DNA from: Sipunculus nudus
Taxonomy: Eukaryota > Annelida > Sipuncula > Golfingiida > Sipunculidae
NCBI GenBank assembly: GCA_026874595.1
Contig: CM049312.1
Location: 74,868,429 to 74,932,428, forward strand
Length of the DNA: 64,000 nt
Reading direction: 5' to 3'
Part shown: positions 13,216-25,510 of the stretch, one piece after another
How positions within the stretch are numbered: position 1 is the first letter of the stretch
Layout of the letters: every line of letters starts with the position of its first letter
The notes under the pieces: generated by a model
The model's input: only the letters and a program-made list of their open reading frames with translations
Database searches by the model: none
What the model was told of the DNA's origin: nothing
Translations under genes and position numbers: made by a program

Positions 13216-13231
13216 CGTCACTTCCGGAAGT
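13213..13231. promoter_or_regulatory. Perfect CRE abutting a palindromic ETS site at the K2P stop codon
   Basis: TGACGTCA (13213-13220) is the full cAMP-response-element consensus, and its first three bases are the K2P stop codon. It overlaps by one base with ACTTCCGGAAGT (13220-13231), a palindromic double ETS core. A further cgGAAGT-type core follows at about 13270. The motifs are seen directly; regulatory use is inference. Confidence 0.4.
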
Positions 13232-13385
13232 TGATCAGTGTGCAAATGGTTCAGTAATGACAAAGAACGCGGAAGTTCTCCGATCCCAACTCTCGGGTTA
13301 CGGACCAAATATGCAAATTTACTCACAAGTAGCCTCGAGTTCAGTTCAAAGATTTCATAAATAAAGAAGGAAACCTGCAGTGGCG
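13216..13385 (+). other. 3' UTR and poly(A) signal of the K2P gene
   Basis: AATAAA is present at 13360-13365, about 145 bases after the stop, in the sequence cataaataaagaagg. The transcript end is inferred to be 15-25 bases downstream. No other exon-like sequence is seen before it. Confidence 0.6.
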
Positions 13386-13550
13386 TCGCCTATCCAGGCC
13401 TTCATGAAAATAATATACCACCAGTCGAGTGCTTGGAAGGTGTTAAAAGGGGCGGCAAAGTGTATAAAGTACAAGCACTAAACTGTAAAATGAAAGACTA
13501 TAAATAAATGGCAGTCAAGACTGTCGTATGTAAATTACCTTAGCATCCTG

Positions 13551-13563
13551 GTTGCTAGGCAAC
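13551..13563. promoter_or_regulatory. RFX X-box motif
   Basis: GTTGCTAGGCAAC fits the RFX consensus GTNRCC(N)RGYAAC on the opposite strand (GTTGCC-T-AGCAAC) with no mismatch. It lies about 190 bases past the K2P poly(A) signal. Whether it acts as an enhancer or promoter of a neighbour is unknown. Confidence 0.35.
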
Positions 13564-16500
13564 ACATTAAGTGTAAATTGATGCAGCGAGAAGAAGGCCT
13601 GTTTCATATATAATTGACTTACTTTATATGGACAGACTTTACAGTATCGTATACATAACTGGTAGAATTTACAAGAAACTGTTAGTAAAATGTTGGAGAA
13701 GAATGGCCAGTTATTGCTTTCAGAAGTAGACCGTGTAGTTATGATGAAATTGCAAACTGTCATCACTGGCAAATTCAAGGTAGTGTATATATAAAATACA
13801 ACGGCTTTAATGACAAATATACCTGACAAGAGTTTCCTCTGACGTGTCGGACCACAATGTCACGACAGTACAACTTTGTTCAGTTAAGAAAATTCAAGAA
13901 GAACAACATCGAACGATTTTTTTTAAAGTAAACCTTTTACAACGTTCTTGATAGACATTTAAAAATATAACAACAAAAGCAGAATAATATTTATGTAGGG
14001 CAATAAACCAGAAATAACTGTGAGCAATGCATTCTGGGTAGTATCGCATTCTGGGAATTGGATAGACCTCACTTTTGTAGATACCGTTTCAGATGTTTTA
14101 AATTGTAATGTGTTTATAGCGGGCAAGTGCTGTTGTCCAGTATAGCAAGAAAGGGTGACTTAGGTTTGATACAATGAAAAACGAAGTCCCTTTATCTTAC
14201 AAGTGACCTTTATATTTAATGTGATAAGTAAGAATTATTGCAAAAGCGTATAAATGGGCGAAGTTTAACGCTAACAAATTTGACTTGAATGAGCCAACGT
14301 TTGATAACAACTAGAGAAAACTGTTCATGTCCACGGATCATACATCAGCTATTCTACTCCAAGCGAATTGTCCTTTATAAAACATTGGAGTGCAGCACTC
14401 AAGAGACTCTTCATCTACATAAACAATCGATAATTGTTGTCCGAATTATTGATAACAAATTAAAATGCCATCCAGGGTGGTGATGGAGAAACCATGGATA
14501 GTTTGGTTACTAACAACGGACGACGAATATTATAATTAACATATTATCACGTGACCAGTCCAGCGACCCGTGGGAAGGCGTGACGTCACCCCCATTAAAA
14601 AGAGTTTTCTTCACCCTATGCATACATGAGGACATATTTATATTTGTAAATGTATGGACTGTATTTGTGTGATAACACAAATGTTCTTGCCTCGTTTGAA
14701 AGGAACCAATCGAACAAACGCCAGAGTCTACCGATGGGGGATGAGGAGTCCAACCGGGAAATAAAGTATGCTAAAAGGATTGCCATTTGATTAATTGTGA
14801 ACACTTTTGGACTCCCTCAAGAGAGAGCAGTGCATGCCTGGCTTAATGACAGATAGGCCATCACTTCGCCAAGTGGACAATGTTGATGCACTCAATACAT
14901 TGATGGTGAACAATAGGTGCACTTTACGGCATGTCGCACCAGACCATCGTAAATGGTAGTGTGCTTACGACATCAAAGGCGGCCTGCGCCATGATGGGAT
15001 TTCCCCTTGTATAATCCAGATTTATAACAAACAGCCAGTACGGGGGTGTCGAGAAATGGATGATGATATGCACTACTGCCATTTTCAGTTTCGTGAAAAC
15101 GCGGTTCCTCGAGTGCTCATTGACGTAATTTCCTATGGTGAATACGTTAGACTTCCGGTATCCCATACTCTTGTATGCGTTGCCATGGATAAAACATGAC
15201 AAACAAGTATCGCTCATGCACTCAGTTTAATGTGAGATATTCTTATGCAATAAGAATAGTAACTTTTATGGTAGTTAACCATTCCACAATATTTAATACC
15301 TAATATCAAGACTGGGATAGGTATTAGAACTGTAGTATTTATATGCGCATGCGCATTACAAGTGATGTGTTTCAACTTGATTTCCATGGCACCATGATCT
15401 TTGGAAATATCTACTGTGTGGTTGGGTGATAAAAGTTTCCATTTATTGCATATGACATCAGGTTTAATTTCAGCGCGTATTTTTATTATTAGAGATAATA
15501 GAAAACTGCACTGGTAGAGCTTTATATGTTGCATGTATAAATCGACCAACAAATGAAAATATCAATAATTCATATTGTACACAGTCAGGACAAAATAAGC
15601 TCATTTCTGTGCCCTTTATAAAGAAAACGAATGATGTAGAGTCCGGTGTACAAGTATGATGTATAAGCCGCATTCAGAAATAAACACACAATAGAAACAA
15701 ACACACCAACACACACCTTAGGTTTAGCCAGCCAGGATGAAGTTACGCCAGTTCTGACGGACGAGAGCAGACTGGCTCCCCGCTCACTTGCTGTAAAGTT
15801 AATGTAAGTCCGTAATAGACTGGTCCCAACCTTATAAGGTAAAGATCAAACACTAATGCAGGTCAATCTCATAGAACATGACGTTCCGACGAAGTGATCT
15901 TTATAGCCACAATTTATTTACTTGTGGATTTTTTTTTCAAATTTGGGCGACGCCACCTGAAATGTTTTTCTTTTTGAATCTCAATTGTTGAAGTATCAAC
16001 CCTTCAGGTCAATGTAATGCACTGAATTGTTAAAGTTGCAAATGATGGTGTTTACCGGTCGATATGGTTTGCAGTATAACGTTGGAGACCACTCTATTTT
16101 ATTCTGTATGGATATTTTTAAGTGGAGTCGACGTATATGAAAAAATAAAATGCCAGTTTAGGACGCTAGGCATCGGAAGCAAGCATATAAATACATTTGC
16201 CTGATCTGGAAAACATTGCATCACCTCATCCAACTCGCCCTTGAGCAGGGCACCAATCTAATTGTCGAACCGGAAATAAATATTACAATGCATCATGGGA
16301 AGGATTTAAATTTGTGACATCACTATATTCGCTTTACGTGTAAATCAATGGATAAGACTATGAATATCATAAACGACTAAAATTGAATATTCATGAGAGT
16401 ATGTTAATGATGAATGTCTCACCGCGTGCATATTCATTTATATGTTAAGTTTGTTGACGTTTCTCGGGGGAACCCGGTACTCTGGTGACACCTGAGTACG

Positions 16501-18129
16501 AGCAGCCGATCACTTGCAGGTATATAATAAGGGTGTTGTGTATCTTTAGAAGTGCGTAGTTTAGACAAGCGCCATAACGTTAACAAGAGAACACTATCAG
16601 CTTGTCCCGCTCATTGAAAACATGATTTACCGTATGAATTTTGTGGGACATCGTTCTGTAAAACATGACATCAACTAACAAAACATCAACAAAACTAATT
16701 GTGATATGTGGCAGTTAGCTTCATTTTATATGCCGAAACGTTGGTAAACTTGGAAGATTCAGTCACACTAAACTAACATGGTGATTGAAATCTAATCAAC
16801 TAATAAAGTATTGTGCAGATATATACAGGTCTTGATTTTTATTAAATTTATGGGTGTTTACTTTATCTTGATCAGTATTTTACATGGAGCACAGATATTC
16901 ATCAAGCATAAAAATAATAATTAGCGCTCGAGTGTTAATGTTGATATCATCAAAAGAAGTCAAGATTGCTTGGTGAATAATATTGTATGTTTTCAACTAA
17001 AAAAAATTAGACGTTATTTCCAATAAAAATATTCATGTATTAGCCCTTATTTTGCAACAAATGACAAAATTTATTATGTTCTCTGGTAGTTATTTGATTA
17101 TTAAAGTTACTTTTCAAGGTTGTCATGTATGAGGTGAGATAAATGAGTTTATTTGATTGTTTATTGGAGTTTTCTTAAGTTAATGAAATGCCATATAAAG
17201 GTTACTTCTGTCACTATAGATTGATGACGAGACATATTTCAGTATCAAGTACATTGATTTAATATAAATATGATTTTTTTAACCTTCAGATATTACGAAT
17301 GCTGTTCACCGATTTAACCCATTTACTCAAGAATTATCTGAACAATATATACACGCATATAGTCCAGAGCTAATATAAGAAAATGGTCTTCAAAGCTATT
17401 TTTACATTAAGTACAAGTTCATTGATTTTGACTTATTGATCAAAATACAGGTCTCTTCATATTTTGACTTTATTTCAATATTACAATATTTTATCATTAG
17501 AATTTTTTAGTAAATCCTGCTATTATTATATAGCTTTGCTTTGGGCATTAGACACAAAAGCTGCAAAAAAAAACCCTCTATAAGTTTGTTCTAGCACATA
17601 GGGCATCACATAACAGTATCCATAGCAAAAGCTCTAGTGACGGCCGCTTGTTCACGCGCTCATCTGAAAGTTCACAAATTCATATTTTCCAGGGTACTGA
17701 TGTACTGTATTTATTATTATACCTTCACATTTTAATGATATGTCGCACCCCTTGTTTCTTTCACTGTCTGGTGCCATATGCCGATACGTTAGTCTGCAAA
17801 AGTTATCTGTTATCATCTACCAGAACTTATCACTGACACAATAAATGTCTTATGTATAAGCGTCTTACTTATTAATGTGTTATGTGCGCGCTCGTTTGTG
17901 TGGGTGTATGTGTGTGTGAGTTAGGACGAGGTATACATTCGTGCACTAGATCTGTATTCCCTTCAGTTAATAAGTCTTTTTAAATATAAATTATGTGAAT
18001 ATATTTTATACTTGTTTTTACCTGCAAAATTATATTTTGTGCTAAAATTACTAATCTGCTACCTAAAAATGACTTCTGCACCTGGGGGCACTGAGTTTGT
18101 AATTGGTCTCCTTGCTTTGTCATAAAACA

Positions 18130-18322
18130 GAGGAAAGGCGCACTGTGTAAGTGAAACACTGCCACGGGGCACGGTCTTCCCATTGAGACTGCAGAGCGCT
18201 CACTCTGGGTGAGGACCGACCGTGAACAATCTCACTCGGCTGATTTGATCAGGATTTTCACTCACGATCTCCAGGATTTGAGTCCTGGGCTCTACAACTA
18301 GACCACAGAAGCCGAGTCCTTT
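18130..18322 (-). repeat. tRNA-derived SINE, family A
   Basis: Read on the minus strand it begins 'actcggcttctgtggtctag', has a B-box-like ACTCAAATCCTGG, then 'gtgagattgttcacggtcgg' and 'gagcgctctgcag', matching the 3290 copy. It appears 3'-truncated. Confidence 0.7.
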
Positions 18323-20112
18323 GGTCTCATTTTGATAATAACCATATCCCATACATTGTCTTATTAAAATTAATATTAAGTCATTAGAGGGTCATAGGTA
18401 TAATACGTGTATGCCTTCTTGCAGAGTTAATTTTAATGTACATGTGACGAAACACCATAAAATATCAGGCAACCCTTGGGGACTACCCAGTCTCAAACGC
18501 CATTTGCATCATTTATGCCATGCTTTTAGCTGTCTGACACGCATCAACTTGCGCTGAGGCAAAGAATATTTGTTGGGAGAGGAAATGTGTGGCACACGAC
18601 AAAGAATGCTTGTTCACAAAGCAGCACAAATAACATATCCCAGATGTTTTACCGCCACAAATGATGGTCTGCCTCCTGAGCGATACATCATACATTGTTC
18701 ACAGGTCGCCCTTGTATTCATGGTCATGAATTATGCATCATTTAAATGAAGCAGGTGATTTCAACCTAATCCGTTATTAAAGCATGAATAAATAAACAAA
18801 TATAAGTAACGTTAAAGTCCCTGCGTTGTTGATCACGAGATATCCACACAAAAAGACAAGCAAAGGACATCAGATTACAAGATCTTTTCAGACTTCTTTT
18901 GGCGCAATGCATCATGGGAATGACTTAGAAATTAGTAGACCTACGCAAAATGTCTGATTGGTTCACTTGCCTTGTTCATAATTCATGGCACAGGCAGCTT
19001 CCGGACTCCCTGAAGTAAGACAAAAAAAAAACAGAGATTAACCATTGCCGTCTATGACGTCATTTAATTTTGACATTTTACTATTCATGAACCCTTGGGG
19101 TTCCTGGAAGATCCCCGCGTTTCAGGAGCAAGTTCAATAAGAACCCTTTTTAACAAAGAGGCAAAGAGCTTCAATTTAAAACATTATAGTTTTATACGCA
19201 GCTATAGGTGTCTGACCGTGTCTCCCGTGACTGCAACCTTTTTGTGGATGTATTATAATATGCAAAACTTCTAAGATTTGTATTGTAAGCGCAGAACGCA
19301 CATGCCTTAATCAGATTTTTTTATTTATACTGAAAGATAAACAACAGGTGTAATACAAATGAAACTTATAGCAGTTCACGGCATGAGAATTCCCTACCAA
19401 TCCCTGACCTCTGGACGTGACCTTTACACTTCGGGCGCTTTAAGTCACTCCGCAAAAAACAACCTTTCATGGGGCCTGTATTGATACCATGTAATGACGT
19501 GGCGCGAGTTTCCAGGTTGTTCTCCGTCTTGCAGAGCTTTCTCTTGTATATGCCGCGTAGAGCAGCTTTGTACACTTGACGGTAACTTGCCGTGCCGACT
19601 TTGTATAACGGTAATTTCTATGACAGTCAAGATATCTGAGCATGGTTATTGCATTCTGTAAAATCCAACTGATAAACTGGGATAAGAAAACGTAGTTTCA
19701 AGAGTGTTTCTGGTTCCTGATTAGACGTTTCCTCGATACCTATTCAAAAAAACTCAACATTGGAGTAGACCGTTATATACCCGCTGGAAAAAAATAATCT
19801 ATTAAATTAACTAAATTGTATCAAGAGTAAATCTTTAATATAGCATAGAATTTTATCAACCCGAGGAATATACAGTGACCGATTGCGTAAAAGTGTTGTC
19901 CAGTGATTGAACGCTGTTAACAAAAAATAAAAAATAAATCCGTACATCGGCGCGAAAACATAGTCATAATACCAATTCCGTTTACGAAAAATTATAAATA
20001 ACATGCAAACAGGCTAGGCTTTGTTTTAGGTGTATTTCTAAAATATTTCTACGTGTATGTAATGTTCTTATTAGAATGACAGACAGGCTGGTAGGTCGGC
20101 CCGCTCAGGGTG

Positions 20113-20138
20113 GATCACGTGATCACACCTGTCACGTG
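20113..20138. promoter_or_regulatory. Paired CACGTG E-boxes
   Basis: GATCACGTGATC (20113-20124), a 12-base palindrome, and a second CACGTG (20133-20138) lie 17 bases apart. They are followed by a TGACGTGA CRE-like site near 20195, in a locally GC-richer stretch about 650 bases upstream of the possible signal-peptide exon. bHLH-zip factors bind such sites; a promoter role is inference. Confidence 0.35.
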
Positions 20139-20776
20139 TGTGACGAGTTGGCGGGAGAAACTTGCAACTTGACGGCAGCTGTAGCAGACGACTGACGTGA
20201 AAGGAATGCCGGGAACTCCAGGTCACTATTCTCCGCGCCCCAGAGGAATTGCCCTCGAATAACATTGAAGTATGATCCTGAAAATGCTGCCAAAACTCAT
20301 CAGTTATGATATGCGATGAATCTCTCCTGTACCTTGGGAGGTGTTATCGGTATTTCCAATATCAACTTCTAGTTTCCTCTCTCCATATGGGGTTACGGTT
20401 GCTGCAGCATCGACGGATTTCCACTTGAATAACGTTAATGCATAGGCCCCAAGACTGACACTTTTTTATTATATTATTTGGTCATTTCCATCCACTCATG
20501 TCCAGCTATTTTGCTAGGATTTTTTTTAATCATTTACATTTCGAGGGAGAAATTTATCATATAGTATAAAAGACTAAAAGACTACTTTACACATTATTGA
20601 AGAAACAGATTTTTTTATTATGAGAAATCAGTCTACATTTAACATCATGTCAGCCCCATTTATGGCATTTGTCACATGTAAAAAAAGGCCTCTGTTTACA
20701 GCTACTGATTGGATGATGTAATAGAAACGACTCTTAAACTTATGACTAAACAAAACGAAGATATCTAATTTTTCAG

Positions 20777-20825
20777 ATGATTGTAAACTGGAGATTTACT
20801 TTAACATTCTTGATCGCCATATTAG
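20777..20825 (+). CDS. Possible signal-peptide exon
   Basis: The acceptor-like tttttcag ends at 20776, directly before ATG. The 16 codons (MIVNWRFTLTFLIAIL) have a charged n-region and a hydrophobic core typical of a secretory signal. They end with one base before a strong donor, G|gtaagtag, in phase 1, the usual phase after a signal-peptide exon. No continuing exon was recognised downstream, so the product is unknown and chance cannot be excluded. Confidence 0.3.
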
Positions 20826-21740
20826 GTAAGTAGGTATCTCTCTCCCATGGTATAGACATAAATGTTCAGCTGTAATAGTTTGTAAGGTTCAAAGGGCACC
20901 CCGACCTATACCCGCAGATGTTTTACTCCAGATAGCATTTTGCAAAGCTACAATATGATAAAACATGCTGCGAAGTTAGATGAAAAAAATGCAACAGATT
21001 ACGCTGGGAACTAGCTGTTAATGGCCATATCGTCAAAATAGTCTTAATTGTTTATTTGAAAAACGTAATGGTGTTTTAACCTGTCCATATGGTATATCGC
21101 TTTATTAAACAATAGATGAAAATAGGAGCGTCATCAGTTGTTTATATTAGATTAACAATTTGTGTAAACCGAACACGCTGGTTGCAACAAGTGGCTCCAT
21201 CAAGAGGAATATCTAGTAACTAATAGTTTTCTATTCAGTATATTTAATTTAATCAGGGTACCTTCAAACAGGAACGTTTTAATATTCAGATACGGAATGC
21301 ATGTTCGAAATCATAGAAGCAACCAAGAGCATTGTAAAAATTAATCAGATGCGCTTAATAAAATATCTGGTAGGAATTTTATCAAATGCGCACATTTTGA
21401 TATCTTGTGAGTATCTTTGCATTATCAAATTGCAAAATGCACCAATCTTATATTATCAAATTAAATTACACACCTGGGTATACTAAGTAATTATTCAATA
21501 TACGATATACGATTCTCTAAAAAAACAGATTCATCAAATAATACATACTAGTGTATGGTGCTGCTCCGTCATATACTGAATATTGTATTAAATTAAATAT
21601 AAAACATGCCAGGATAGGTGCATCAGTTGAAAACATAAGCACTCCTGTGCTTAATTATAACACGATGAAAATGATCAATGACGAGGGCGTCGGTGACGGA
21701 GGCTTTCCCTTAAAGACAACGACGGTGGTGGTGATGATGA

Positions 21741-21774
<34 letters not shown>

Positions 21775-22050
21775 TGTGGTGGTGATGATGATTATGATGA
21801 TAAAGATGATGAGGAGGATGACTGCAACGATGATCATGATGATAACGACAACTATAAAGATGGTTGTGGTGGTGATTATGGTGGTGATGATGATGATACG
21901 ACCACGGCAATAATGGTGACAATGATGAGGATGATTATTACAACGACGATCATGATGATGACGACAACAAAAATGGTGGCGGTGGCGGTTGTGATGATAA
22001 TGATGACGACGACGACAATAATGGTGACAATGATAAAGAGGATGAAGAAA

Positions 22051-22081
<31 letters not shown>

Positions 22082-23432
22082 CGACAACAATTATGGTTGT
22101 GGTGTTGGTTGTGATGGTGATGATGATGAGGACGACGACGGCCACGACAATTAAAGTGACGATGATGAAGAGGATTACGACGACGACAACTATAATGACG
22201 ATGATGATGATGATGTGATCATGATGATGATGATGATTACGACAACGATTATGATTATGATGACGGTGATGACGATGGTGATGATGATGATGATGACAAT
22301 GATGTGATCATTATGATGATAATGTGATCATGATGATAATGATGGTGATCATGATGATTATGACGTGATCATGATTATGATGATCATGATGGTGGTCGTG
22401 GTGATGATGACGACTAGGCTGATGATGATGACTAGCTAGCATGCTTTACTTGATTTATAACAGGTAATATTTTATTTCCTCCACAAGCCATCACGGCAGC
22501 TTTCACCGGGGACGAAAAATTTCCAGCATCCAATCCTAGTATGCCCTAACACCTGCGAGAGCCATAAAATGCGAAAATAACGGTGATGCCAATTTCCGAT
22601 GAGTCTAGCTTTGCATGCGGCTTCCGGGTCAGACATATTGACTGTCCAGCAAACCACCAATAAACATCGACTGCACATGTATATGGCCAATCGAGCAAAT
22701 ATATATCTGTGATAATGTTTTGTTGTAAAACGTCTTTACTGTTATTTGAATACATGTAAAAGCATACCGGTAACCGATACTCGAGCCCCAATAGCCCCGT
22801 TTCACGCAGCGTTGCATACGCTATGCTTTTACCGACGTTTAATTCTAGACTCTTGTTTAACAGAGGGTAATAATGAGCTGTCAACGACAATCGAGTTATT
22901 TACAGTTAAGTCACCTACCTTAATGCCGGTGTATCATGTGTTAAATTATTTTTATACCAGTGAAATTAAATCCTTCTCGCTCTGCATATACAAGGATTTT
23001 GATATAAAATCCATGATCCTTACAGATTTTTTCCGCTCATATCATGAATGTCTCTGGTTTATTGAAGAAAACAGACGCTTTACTGCCACGGAAGTCTGAA
23101 GAAAGTGACTAAGAACACTTTGCCGTTGTAGGAAGAGCACTATATATACCTTGATCAAGAGTAATAGGAGCCCTCTAGTAGCGATTTAGAATAAGGTGGC
23201 CTTATTCAACACGTCTGATGTCGTCTCATGTCGTTTTATATCTTTAAGAAAGCATTTGTTCTGAAATGAACATTGGACGCTCAGCTACGGTACCAGCGGC
23301 TAGGACATGCAGAAACCTCAAGAACCTCAATCTAGACATCCATCTATCGGATATCCAGAAAAACAATTTTTCTCTTAAGTGTCTCGGTAATATATCGTTC
23401 GCATACGTGCGTATCTCCTGCATGCGCACGTG
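20826..23432. other. Intergenic with long GAT-type tract
   Basis: No supported gene. It contains the imperfect trinucleotide tract at 21725-22435. Unremarkable single-copy-looking sequence follows at 22440-23430, with open frames on both strands that resemble no known protein. Confidence 0.45.
21725..22435. repeat. Degenerate (GAT/GAC)n trinucleotide tract, about 700 bp
   Basis: Runs of GAT with GAC, AAT, GGT and GTG variants. Long open frames in several registers (poly-Met/Thr, poly-Asp/Gly, poly-Ile/Val on the minus strand) are a by-product of the triplet repeat. The Asp-rich register is broken by a frame change near 21897 and a TAA at about 22153 and has no clear start. Confidence 0.9.
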
Positions 23433-23730
23433 TTAGGCCAAAAAAAATAAAAGGTATGGTTCTCAGGCACCGCCCGCGTCAATTTTAACCCCCTGCATCA
23501 AAATTATTTTGATTTTTATCTTCAAAGAAGATATATAATTCAATTTATGTAGTGCTTTTACCTGTTTAGCGATACAAATTGTTATTTTCATGCTTTTCCC
23601 TGATCATATGACATCTTTAATGAAACATACAAGAAAAGGTCAAAAATAAAATACCGCCCGCCCGGGCTGATTATTGGAAAAAAGTGCCTGAGAACCATAC
23701 CTTTTATTTTTTTATTTTTTGTTGCCTTAA
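23433..23730. mobile_element. MITE with 30-bp perfect terminal inverted repeats
   Basis: The segment 23441-23470 (aaaaaaataaaaggtatggt...ggcac) is exactly the reverse complement of 23684-23713. Outer sequences ttaggcc and ggcaacaaaaa/ttaa extend the symmetry imperfectly. The element is about 300 bp with no coding capacity. TTA(A)-like flanks would fit a piggyBac-type or Harbinger-type insertion, but the target duplication is not clear. Confidence 0.75.
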
Positions 23731-25159
23731 TATCTCGTTTATATATAGTTGAGTATTGTTAAATTACAGAAAACTTCAATTTTTCATAAATATTTAAGCA
23801 AATTAAAAATATATTATAAGCCTTTTTCCTGCAATACTGTAATTCTATATTACACAGTTTGAAAGGAGTGATAATTTCCTGTTAATTGTACCATGAATTC
23901 TAATAGTCAAGCAGTGATATAAATTGAATGCTAGTTGAATTTCTTGATTATGTTCCAGTACGGAATGGGAGAATTCAAAGCTAAGCATAAGTTTGGTTCT
24001 TTTTCAGGAAAACAAGGCCGCATGCAGGTTCAAAGTTCAAATTTAACCAATGCACACTCAATGTGCAACTAGAAACGAAGCATTCATTTTCATGCATGAG
24101 TATAGTACCTAACAACTAATTACAGCCAGCAAAATAATAAAAGAAAGAAAATAAAAACAAAGGTGGATGAAAGAAAAAAAGAGGGAAAACAAATAATATA
24201 TGAGAATAGTAATGATATTTAATAAGCAAATATACAAAATAAAAAATTATATATCTATAGATAGGTAATAAAATTATGTCTGAAATATCATAATTATTAA
24301 GTACTTGTAAAATGAAAGTGGACGATTAAATGTCAAACACAAAAGAAACTGACTACAAGTATAATCTTCTAAGTTTAAGTTGCCTAAAGAGCAAGCATGA
24401 TAATTTTGCATATTAGAACTGGTTTCTAAATTTGGTAACCTTTTGCAGTTACAATTATTTAATTCGTAATTATAATATACTCGACATTTCAATATGAAGT
24501 GGCTCCCATCTTCTAGAATATTATAAAGACACTTGGCACATTTCTTTCATGTTCTCTCTTCTGTGTCAGAAACCTTTTTGTTGACATATTAATGTTTTTA
24601 AGTTATGATCTGAGATTCTAACTTTAGCTTGATTTATTAGATGCACAACCAAAGCATTTTGGGGGAGAATTAAAGATTGCGATTTGTGAAATAAGTAGGA
24701 GGAGAACATTTTGTATGCCAACTCCAGGGCTTTCCCTTCTCATTAGCGACACCTGTTGGCGATGATTAACACTGAGTGTTGTGGTCCAGTAAATCTACAA
24801 TGGAATTACAGCCATATCTCAAATCTACGTGTACATTTTCTGTAACAGAGATGTTCCTGTCTGATTTGACGTTACAAACCCACAATTCTGGCTTACGTCA
24901 TCAGTAGTGCTCATGCGCATTTAAAATGTCCTGCAGGTTAGACTGAAACATTATTTCTACTTTATGTTATTGTAAATCAAGATGTATTTTATATATACCT
25001 GCCCAAATTTTGACAGTTCCAAAGTAAAACCAAGAGAGATTGGGTTGAACACTTTTTAAAAAGCGGAAAAAGTGGCTCCTCATGTATCTAATTTTAGAAC
25101 TATGAGTCAGTTTTTCCCCCAGTCTCAAGATGGCACCACCTCCCTTGGCAAACTGCACC
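23731..25159. other. Intergenic: nothing recognised
   Basis: Very AT-rich sequence with no repeat or gene signature that could be supported by eye. Confidence 0.5.
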
Positions 25160-25510
25160 CTTCCGACAGAGGACGTTTCTGCTCGAAATGGACCTCTTCC
25201 AGTTAGTCAGTGTGGGACAGCCGGAACTACTTGTCTAAACTGTCACAGATTAAAATAAACATTTGTTTCATTTCAAGGAAACACCTTCTGTTTACATTGC
25301 ACCTGCGTATGTTTACAAAATATTACTTTTCCATAGATTCCTTGCCACAAAAACAATTCATGTCTAACATATTTGAACGGACTACATTATATCTTCACTA
25401 CTTTTATACCTACGCCGCTGGTGTATTTAGAAGCGCCGGTGCATTGTGGGTGGCAGATTTTGACGCCTTCAAACTCTAAACAACAGCGTTATACTTCCAT
25501 GAGTCCGATT
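25160..25510 (+). repeat. Dispersed repeat family D, copy 1 (full-length type)
   Basis: About 350 bp, homologous to the reverse complement of 53575-53955 and, in part, to that of 38330-38545. Landmarks are 'gtgggacagccggaactact', 'tttcaaggaaacacctt', 'acgccgctggtgtatttaga' and 'gagtccgattct'. An open frame of 50-odd codons from 25210 is shared with the other copies (see findings). Confidence 0.7.

Larger units (their letters stand above)
13386..20112. other. Intergenic: no supported gene
   Basis: AT-rich sequence without protein-like frames. It holds an X-box (13551), two GCATTCTGGG motifs (14029, 14046), an NRF1-type palindrome TGCGCATGCGCA (15344-15355), a TATA-like TATATAATAA at 16521 just after a short inverted repeat (16477-16499), and a SINE at 18130-18322. 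Confidence 0.5.

Noticed and set aside
21551-22218. Long poly-Met/Thr/Val frames over the GAT tract
   Set aside because: Triplet repeats stay open in several frames. The composition is not protein-like and the frames shift relative to one another.
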